A stretch of 64,000 nucleotides of DNA, taken from positions 19,472 to 83,471 of the forward strand of contig DASYRM010000038.1 in NCBI GenBank assembly GCA_036004405.1, written 5' to 3'. A program made the translations under genes and the position numbers. The stretch comes from DASYRM01 sp036004405 (GTDB lineage: Bacteria; Acidobacteriota; Vicinamibacteria; Vicinamibacterales; UBA2999). Shown here in pieces: positions 41,385 to 46,997 of this stretch; the first letter of the stretch is position 1; the number at the start of each line of letters is the position of its first letter. A model generated the notes under the pieces. The model searched no databases, had not been told where the DNA came from, and saw only the letters and a program-made list of their open reading frames with translations.

Positions 41385-42541
41385 TGGCTGATCTCGCTGA
41401 AGATCAACGGCTCGTCGTCAACACCATCCGCGAGTTCGTCGAACGGGACGTCATCCCGGTGGCGTCGGACATGGAACATCGCGGCGAGTATCCCCATGCG
41501 CTCGTCGAGACCATGAAGGAGCTCGGGCTCTTCGGACTGAACATTCCCGAGGAGTACGGCGGCAACCCGGTGGACTACACGACGTTTGCCGTCATCTTCG
41601 AGGAGCTTTCGCGCGGCTGGATGGCGCTGGCCGGCATCATCGGCACGCACCTGGTCCTTGCCGACGTCCTCGTGCGGTATGGCACCGAAGAGCAGAAGCG
41701 ACAGTTCCTGCCGCGGCTGGCCACGGGTGAACCGCGCGGCGGCATCTGTCTGTCGGAACCCAACGCCGGCACCGATCTGCAGTCGATCAGCACGGTGGCG
41801 CTGCGCGATGGCGACAGCTACCGCGTGACGGGATCGAAGATGTGGGTTACCAACGGGCGCTACGCCCAGGTGTTCCTGCTTCTGGCCAGGACCGACCCCG
41901 CCGCCAGTCCTCCGCATCGCGGCATGAGCGCCTTCGTCTTCGAGAAAGGCGCCCCCGGTCTGACGGTCGGACGCGACATCGACAAGCTCGGATACAAGAC
42001 GGTGGAAACCACCGAGCTCCACTTCGACAGCTTCCCGGTGCCGGCGGCGAACCTGATTGGCGGCGTCGAGGGGCTGGGGTTCAAGCACGTCATGACCGGG
42101 CTCGAAGCCGAGCGGATCAACGTGGCAGCGCGAGGCCTCGGCCTGTCGCGCGCCGCCTTCGACGAGGCGATCCGGTACGCCCAGCAGCGCGTCACCTTCG
42201 GCAAGCCGATCGCCGAGCACCAGACGATCCAGATCAAGCTGGCGGACATGGCCACCAAGATCGAAGCGTCGCGGCTGCTGATCTACTCCGCCGCGGCGAA
42301 GAAGGACCGCGGCGAGCGCTGCGACGTCGAGGCCGGGATGGCCAAGCTCTTTGCCACCGACACGGCAGCCGAGGTCACCCTGGAGGCCATGAAGGTGATG
42401 GGGGGCAACGGTTATTCGAAGGACTTCGTCGTGGAGCGGCTGTACCGGGACGCGCCGCTCGTGGTCATCGGCGGCGGCACGAACGACCTGCAGCGTCTCA
42501 TCATCGCCAAGGGGCTGCTGGAACGATACCGGCGGACCTGA
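41384..42541 (+). CDS. Acyl-CoA dehydrogenase with relocated catalytic Glu
   Basis: 385 residues from a GTG at 41384 overlapping the preceding TAG by one base. All acyl-CoA dehydrogenase motifs are present: EEYGG, ICLSEPNAGTDLQSI, GSKMWVTNG, AYAQQRVTFGKPIAEHQTIQIKLADM-type helix G-H and MKVMGGNGYSKDFVVERLYRD. The C-terminal motif reads VIGGGTNDLQ, so the usual catalytic Glu is Gly364. Glu243 in GLEAERINVA occupies the position used by isovaleryl-CoA and long-chain enzymes and is the likely base. It probably oxidises the CoA ester made by the upstream transferase. Confidence 0.9.
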   Translation: MADLAEDQRLVVNTIREFVERDVIPVASDMEHRGEYPHALVETMKELGLFGLNIPEEYGGNPVDYTTFAVIFEELSRGWMALAGIIGTHLVLADVLVRYGTEEQKRQFLPRLATGEPRGGICLSEPNAGTDLQSISTVALRDGDSYRVTGSKMWVTNGRYAQVFLLLARTDPAASPPHRGMSAFVFEKGAPGLTVGRDIDKLGYKTVETTELHFDSFPVPAANLIGGVEGLGFKHVMTGLEAERINVAARGLGLSRAAFDEAIRYAQQRVTFGKPIAEHQTIQIKLADMATKIEASRLLIYSAAAKKDRGERCDVEAGMAKLFATDTAAEVTLEAMKVMGGNGYSKDFVVERLYRDAPLVVIGGGTNDLQRLIIAKGLLERYRRT

Positions 42542-42550
42542 GCCGGCCAG

Positions 42551-42576
42551 TCGTGGGGGCCGCGGCCTCCGCAGGT
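42551..42576 (+). repeat. Possible degenerate palindromic repeat
   Basis: GTCGTGGGGGCCGC followed by GGCCTCCGCAGGTGGG resembles the left flank of the repeat family, but the right arm has decayed. It lies between the acyl-CoA dehydrogenase and MBL genes. Confidence 0.3.
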
Positions 42577-42624
42577 GGGTAGGCGCATGGGCTCCAATAT
42601 GTCGCATACTAGCGCCGCGCGGTC

Positions 42625-43545
42625 ATGCTCGATCGAAGACAGCTTCTGACGGGAGTCGTCGGCGGCCTGCTCGGCGGCCCGCTGACCGGTATTGCCCTGC
42701 CGCGCCCTGCCCTGGCGCAGCAGCCCGGTGTCACCGCTCTCAGCAGCCGCGTGGCGCTGGTGACCGCCGGCCGCACCAACGTCCTGGCGCTCACGACGCC
42801 CGACGGCCTGGTAGTCGTGGACAGCGGCGCGCCGGACCTCGTTGAACCGCTCATGGCCGCGCTGCGGCCGCTCGGCCGCGTGAGCACGGTCTTCAACACG
42901 CACTTCCACCCCGAGAACACCGGCGGCAACGAGGCGCTGCGCCAGGCAGGTGCCGCCATCGTAGCCCACGAGAACACGCGGTTGTGGATGGCCACGCCCA
43001 CGTGGCTGCCCACCGAGGATCGCTACCGCCAACCGCGGCCGAAGGGCGCGCACCCGACCAAGACCTTCTACATCGACGGATCGATGCAGCCGGCCGGCGA
43101 GCGCATCGACTACGGGTATCTGATCGAGGCGCACACGAGCGGCGACGTCTACGTGTTCTTCCGCGACTCGAACGTGCTGGCCGTCGGCGACGTCGCCTCG
43201 CCGGCCCGCGATCCCGAGCTCGACTACCTCACCGGCGCGTGGATCGGCGGGCGGGCCGACGCGCTGGCGCGGCTGGTGGATCTGGCCGGCCCCGAGACGA
43301 AGATCGTGCCGGGGTTCGGACCGGTCATGACCCGCGCGCAGCTGCAGGCCGAGCGCGATCTGATGAAAGCGATCTACGACCGCACCGTCGATCGGGTCCG
43401 CGAGGGCGACAGCGCCGAGGACATGCTGGAAGGCGGCGTGCTCAACGGGCTCGCGCGCACCCTGACGGATCCGCACAAGTTCCTGTACGACGTCCACAAG
43501 GGCCTCTGGGCCCATCACAACAAGCTGTCACCGAATGTTGTCTAG
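42625..43545 (+). CDS. MBL-fold hydrolase with degenerate metal motif, exported
   Basis: 306 residues. MLDRRQLLTGVVGGLLGGPLTGIALPRPALA is a twin-arginine-like signal. The metallo-beta-lactamase core includes LVVVDSGAP, N91-THFHPENTGGN, EAHTSGDVYVFF and NVLAVGDVAS. The canonical HxHxDH is changed to H93-F-H95-P-E97-N98, replacing both ligands of the second metal. This suggests a one-metal or altered site. A -10-like CATACT lies before the ATG but no ribosome site is evident. The TAG stop lies inside a long inverted repeat, as for other genes here that end within repeats. Confidence 0.8.
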   Translation: MLDRRQLLTGVVGGLLGGPLTGIALPRPALAQQPGVTALSSRVALVTAGRTNVLALTTPDGLVVVDSGAPDLVEPLMAALRPLGRVSTVFNTHFHPENTGGNEALRQAGAAIVAHENTRLWMATPTWLPTEDRYRQPRPKGAHPTKTFYIDGSMQPAGERIDYGYLIEAHTSGDVYVFFRDSNVLAVGDVASPARDPELDYLTGAWIGGRADALARLVDLAGPETKIVPGFGPVMTRAQLQAERDLMKAIYDRTVDRVREGDSAEDMLEGGVLNGLARTLTDPHKFLYDVHKGLWAHHNKLSPNVV

Positions 43546-43598
43546 CGAGGCTTCGCCTCAGACCAGCAAGCATGTCGGGTCTGGCTTCGCCTCGCTAG
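43541..43598. repeat. Long imperfect inverted repeat with inner palindromes
   Basis: The left arm (43541-43564) contains GCGAGGCTTCGCCTC and the right arm (43577-43598) the reverse version GGCTTCGCCTCGCTAGA. The arms can pair with each other or fold individually around TTC. The TAG stop of the MBL gene (43543-43545) is within the left arm. Confidence 0.75.
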
Positions 43599-43613
43599 AC
43601 CCAGTATTTAATT

Positions 43614-43632
43614 GCCCCGCCTCCGGCGGGGC
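43614..43632. repeat. Perfect palindrome followed by GTAG
   Basis: GCCCCGCC and GGCGGGGC flank TCC, followed by GTAGAC. The arms are unlike the main family but the small centre and GTAG edge are similar. Confidence 0.6.
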
Positions 43633-43633
43633 G

Positions 43634-43696
43634 TAGACGTCTTGACCGAGGAACACTTGACTCAAGATTCGACATTCCGGGCGGTCAAGACGTCTA
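43634..43696. promoter_or_regulatory. 15-bp perfect inverted repeat around the ankyrin-gene start
   Basis: TAGACGTCTTGACCG (43634-43648) and CGGTCAAGACGTCTA (43682-43696) are exact reverse complements separated by 33 bp. The proposed ribosome site and TTG start (43657) lie in the loop, with a small inner stem CTTGA/TCAAG (43656-43660, 43662-43666). It could control translation or be a small mobile repeat. Confidence 0.6.
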
Positions 43697-45195
43697 GAGT
43701 GCTCGCATCGTTCGCGATCTCGCTGGCCGCCGCGGCTTCGGCTCAGGCGCAGTCGGTGCTGGCGGACAAGATCCAGGCCGGCGATCGCAAGGCGGCGCTG
43801 GCCCTCATTGCCGGCGGCGCCAACGTCAACCAGACACAGCCCGACGGCTCCACACCGCTCCACTGGGCGGTGTATCGCGTGGACCGCGAGCTGGTGGCGG
43901 CGCTGCTCCGCCGGGGCGCGAAGGCCAACGTCGTCAACAAGTACGGCGCGAGCCCGTTGGCCGAGGCGGCGCGCGTGGCCAACGTGGACCTGGCCGGGAT
44001 GCTCCTCGAGGCCGGCGCCGGCCCCGACGTCGTCAACGACGACGGCCAGACGCCGCTGATGCTGGCCGCACGCACCGGCGCCATTCCGATGGCAAAGCTG
44101 CTCGTCCAGCACGGCGCCGACGTGAACCGACGCGAGACGTATCGCGATCAGTCGCCGCTGATGTGGGCGGCCGCCGAAGGGCACGCCGAGATGGTCGAGT
44201 TCCTGGTGGCGCAGAAGGCGGAGCTCGATATCCGCGCCAAGTCCACCGACTGGGACACACAGATTTCGAGCGAGCCGCGCGTGCAGTACCGGCCGACCGG
44301 CGGGTTGACGCCGCTCCTCTACGCGACGCGCGCCGGCTGCCTGCGCTGCGTGGCGTCGATTGTCGGGGCCGGCGCCGACGTGAACAAGCCGAATCCCGAC
44401 GGCATGACGCCGATGATCATGGCGCTCGACAACGGCGCCCCCGCGGTGGCGCACTACCTGCTCGACCACGGCGCCAACCCGAACACGTGGGACTGGTGGG
44501 GCCGCACCGCGCTCTACGTGGCCGTGACGATGCGCGGCGGGCCCGACAGCCGCCAGGGCCCGCGGCCGCCGGAGTCGCTCGCCTTCATCACCGCGGTGCT
44601 CGACGCCGGCGTGAACCCGAACCCGCAGCTCGCCTTCAAGGAACCGAGCCGCGGCGGGCGCGACAACCGCTTCCGCGACGATCTCCTCACGACGGGCGCC
44701 ACGCCGCTCCTGCGCGCGGCGCAGACGTTCGACAACGACGTCGTCCGCGCGCTGCTGGCGCACGGCGCGCTCGTCGATCTGCCGAACGCGTCCGGCGTGA
44801 CGCCGTTCATGGCGGCCGCCGGCGTCGGTAGCCGCACCGGGTCGAGCGTGCTGGGGCCCGGCGCACCCGACAACGTCGCGGCGCTCTCGATCGAGACGAT
44901 GGAGATCCTGCGGAAAGCCGGGGCCGATGTGAACGCGCGCATCACGGACGTCACCAGCCTCACGGGACGCATTGCACGCACCAACACGATGACGAGCCGG
45001 CAGGGCCAGACGGCGCTCTTCCACGTCGCCGAGCTTGGACGGACGGCGGCCGTGAAGTACCTGCTCGAGCACGGCGCGAGGGTGAACGTGAAGGACGACG
45101 CCGGCAAGACGCCGCTCGACGTGGTCCGAGGCGAGGGCGGCGGGAACGCACCCAGCCGTCAGGCCATCCTGGCGCTCCTTACAGGAGCGGTGTGA
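43657..45195 (+). CDS. Secreted ankyrin-repeat protein
   Basis: 512 residues from a TTG at 43657, chosen because GAGGA lies five bases upstream; GTG at 43699 is an alternative. The signal peptide (AVKTSRVLASFAISLAAAASAQA) precedes about nine ankyrin repeats from residue 40 to the end, recognisable by DGSTPLHWAV, GASPLAEAARVANVDLAGMLLEAGA, GQTPLMLAARTG and GKTPLDV. Ankyrin repeats mediate protein binding. Long linkers (such as STDWDTQISSEPRVQY) interrupt the array. No enzymatic domain seen. The 3' end overlaps the convergent small gene by 17 bp. An unusual inverted repeat surrounds the start. Confidence 0.85.
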   Translation: MTQDSTFRAVKTSRVLASFAISLAAAASAQAQSVLADKIQAGDRKAALALIAGGANVNQTQPDGSTPLHWAVYRVDRELVAALLRRGAKANVVNKYGASPLAEAARVANVDLAGMLLEAGAGPDVVNDDGQTPLMLAARTGAIPMAKLLVQHGADVNRRETYRDQSPLMWAAAEGHAEMVEFLVAQKAELDIRAKSTDWDTQISSEPRVQYRPTGGLTPLLYATRAGCLRCVASIVGAGADVNKPNPDGMTPMIMALDNGAPAVAHYLLDHGANPNTWDWWGRTALYVAVTMRGGPDSRQGPRPPESLAFITAVLDAGVNPNPQLAFKEPSRGGRDNRFRDDLLTTGATPLLRAAQTFDNDVVRALLAHGALVDLPNASGVTPFMAAAGVGSRTGSSVLGPGAPDNVAALSIETMEILRKAGADVNARITDVTSLTGRIARTNTMTSRQGQTALFHVAELGRTAAVKYLLEHGARVNVKDDAGKTPLDVVRGEGGGNAPSRQAILALLTGAV

Positions 45196-45502
45196 GCGTC
45201 CAGTCCGGCGACTCGGTCAGGGCCTGGTACTCGGCTGGCGAGATCGACCGCTTGGAATAGCGGCAGGCGATGACGAAGCAGTTCTTGCTTTCGTGCCACT
45301 CACCTCGCACCACCTCGCACTGGAACCGCTGAGAGGCGCCCATCGACATCTCGAGCACCTCGCCGACCTTGGGAATCGACTCGACCTCCACGCGCTTGGT
45401 GAAGCGAACTTCGCTGTTGGAGATCGTTTCCGGATTCTCCTGGCCCTCGCGGCGGATGCGGAGCGAGGGGATCCTCAGGTTGATTTCTACTGTTTGTGCC
45501 AC
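45179..45502 (-). CDS. Hypothetical protein, 107 residues
   Basis: From a GTG at 45502 (MAQTVEINLRIPSLRIRREGQ). No family recognised. The sequence alternates charged and beta-forming stretches (SEVRFTKRVEVESIPKVGEVLEMSMGASQRFQCEVVRGEWHESKNCFVIACRYSKRSIS), compatible with a small PilZ- or barrel-like domain. Two cysteines (FQC, NCF) and a third in IAC. No signal peptide. It overlaps the end of the ankyrin gene and is divergent from the nucleotidyltransferase across 21 bp. Confidence 0.6.
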   Translation of the reverse strand: MAQTVEINLRIPSLRIRREGQENPETISNSEVRFTKRVEVESIPKVGEVLEMSMGASQRFQCEVVRGEWHESKNCFVIACRYSKRSISPAEYQALTESPDWTLTPLL

Positions 45503-45523
45503 GCAGGATACAGGGTACTCCAC

Positions 45524-46453
45524 ATGAAGGTTCCCGTCCGCAACGCTACCGCCTCGGCCTTTGCCGCGGCGCTCGATGCCCTGCTGCCCCAGCTCCGACA
45601 GGACCGGTCGATCCTGGCCGCAATCCTGGGCGGCAGTCTCTCGCACGACAAGGTGTGGGCCAAATCCGACATTGACCTGCTGCTCGTGACCGCGGACGAC
45701 ACGCTGGCCGGCCCGCCGCACGTGTCGCTCTACGCCGACGGCCTCAACGTCCACGCGCTGGTGATGCAGCGGGCCGCGTTCCGGAAGCTGGTCGAGGGCG
45801 CCGTGCACCAGTCGTTCATGCACTCGTTCCTGGCCAAGAGCCGCGTGCTGTTCACGCACGACGACACCATCGCCGACCTCTGCGCGCGGCTCCAGTCGAT
45901 CGGCGAGCGCGATACGCGCCTGGCGCTCCTCGAGGCCGGCACCTCGGCGCTGCCGTGCCTCTACAAAGCGCACAAGTTCCTGGTGACCCGCGGCGACCTC
46001 GACTACACGGCGCTCTGGATCCTCTACGCCGCCACGCCGCTCGCCCAGGTTGAAGTCATTTCGGCGCGGAAGCTCGTCGACCGCGAAGTGATCCCGCAGG
46101 CGCTGGCGCTCAACCGCACGTTCTTCAAGACCATCTACACCGACCTGTTGAACGCAAAGAAGACGCAGAAGGCCGTGGCAGGAGCGCTGGCTGCGGCCGA
46201 CGCCTACATGGCCAAGCGAGCGAAACGCCTCTTCGCTCCGCTGCTCGACTACCTGCGCGAAGCCGGCGAGGTCCGGTCGGCCAGCGACATCGAAAGCCAC
46301 TTCTCGCGCACACACGGGATTAGCGGTCTCACCACGGCGTGTGAGTACCTGTCCGACCAGGGCCACATTGCCAAGGCGTCGGTCCCGGTGCGCGCCACCA
46401 AACGCAGCTCCACATCACTACAGGAGCTGGCGTTCTTTCTGGCCGATGAGTAG
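45524..46453 (+). CDS. Nucleotidyltransferase-domain protein
   Basis: 309 residues. The N-terminal domain has the minimal polymerase-beta-type nucleotidyltransferase motif: GGSLSHDKVWAKSDIDLLLV, with Gly37-Ser38 and Asp49-x-Asp51, and a possible third carboxylate downstream (YADGLNVHAL). The C-terminal part (about 110-300) is helical, including GTSALPCLYKAHKFLVTRGDLDYTALWILYAATPLAQVEVI, and ends with a winged-helix-like FSRTHGISGLTTACEYLSDQGHIAKAS. It may transfer a nucleotide to a protein or small molecule. Antitoxin-type MNT/HEPN pairing is not visible: no HEPN gene is adjacent. Confidence 0.75.
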   Translation: MKVPVRNATASAFAAALDALLPQLRQDRSILAAILGGSLSHDKVWAKSDIDLLLVTADDTLAGPPHVSLYADGLNVHALVMQRAAFRKLVEGAVHQSFMHSFLAKSRVLFTHDDTIADLCARLQSIGERDTRLALLEAGTSALPCLYKAHKFLVTRGDLDYTALWILYAATPLAQVEVISARKLVDREVIPQALALNRTFFKTIYTDLLNAKKTQKAVAGALAAADAYMAKRAKRLFAPLLDYLREAGEVRSASDIESHFSRTHGISGLTTACEYLSDQGHIAKASVPVRATKRSSTSLQELAFFLADE

Positions 46454-46616
46454 CCAAGACCGGCTACGTCCGTGGGTTATTGACAATGCCGGCGGCGGGG
46501 TTCAGCATCTGCGTAGATCCGCTGAACGCCGCTCGGCGTTGGGGGCAGGTGGATCGCACGGTTGAGAACGCCCCCACCGGTCCAGTCAGACAGGTAGAAG
46601 AAAGGAGATCAGCGGC

Positions 46617-46679
46617 ATGAACTCGATTGCTGATGGTGCTCCACCGAACCTCGATTCCCCGCGGGTGGTGTTTCGCTGA
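46617..46679 (+). CDS. Possible 20-residue leader or remnant peptide
   Basis: ATG at 46617 preceded by AAAGGAGATC, one of the best ribosome sites in the window, encodes MNSIADGAPPNLDSPRVVFR and stops at TGA. It may be a short leader peptide or the surviving start of a lost gene. No known peptide recognised. Confidence 0.3.
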   Translation: MNSIADGAPPNLDSPRVVFR

Positions 46680-46880
46680 CTCGAGCGCAAGGGTTCTCTG
46701 ACGCTCGCGGAGTTGCTTCCTCTCGCCTCGCGCGCCTCTTTGTGGGCAACCAGCCATCGCTCCGGCGATGCAGGCGCGAGGGCCGGAGCGGCTACGAGAC
46801 TTCCGCGGCGGTAGATGCCGGACGTCCGGTCGAGTGACGCGATTCCCCCACGCGGGGCAATACGGACAACGCGCGAAATC

Positions 46881-46910
46881 CCAAGGGGCACCCGAAAGGG
46901 CGCCCCTTGG
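46881..46910. repeat. Palindrome upstream of the UvrA gene
   Basis: CCAAGGGGC (46881-46889) and GCCCCTTGG (46902-46910) form a 9-bp stem, with an inner CCC/GGG pair around GAAA. It is unlike the main repeat arms. Confidence 0.65.
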
Positions 46911-46942
46911 ATACACTTCTCGGACCCGATGACGAGCAGGCG

Positions 46943-46974
46943 CGCAGGCGAACCGAAAGGTTCGCCTCTACGTA
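46943..46974 (-). repeat. Palindromic repeat just upstream of the UvrA gene
   Basis: GGCGAACC and GGTTCGCC around GAAA, with CTACGTA on the right. Read in the UvrA frame it would encode AGEPKGSPLR, the same peptide as the copy inside the DUF1592 gene. Confidence 0.8.
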
Positions 46975-46997
46975 CAGAGCAGGCACGGCCGAACGGC

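Larger units (their letters stand above)
46454..46997. other. 544-bp region without a clear gene
   Basis: No convincing long coding region on either strand. It contains a 20-codon frame with a strong ribosome site (46617-46679), a palindrome at 46881-46910 (CCAAGGGGC/GCCCCTTGG with an inner CCC/GGG), and the GGCGAACC-type repeat at 46943-46974. TTGACA occurs at 46480 but without a matching -10. It may be the decayed remnant of a gene or mobile element between the nucleotidyltransferase and UvrA genes. Confidence 0.6.

Noticed and set aside
45524..46453. MNT/HEPN toxin-antitoxin pair
   Set aside because: The nucleotidyltransferase motif is present, but no HEPN-domain gene lies beside it and the protein is longer than MNT antitoxins.
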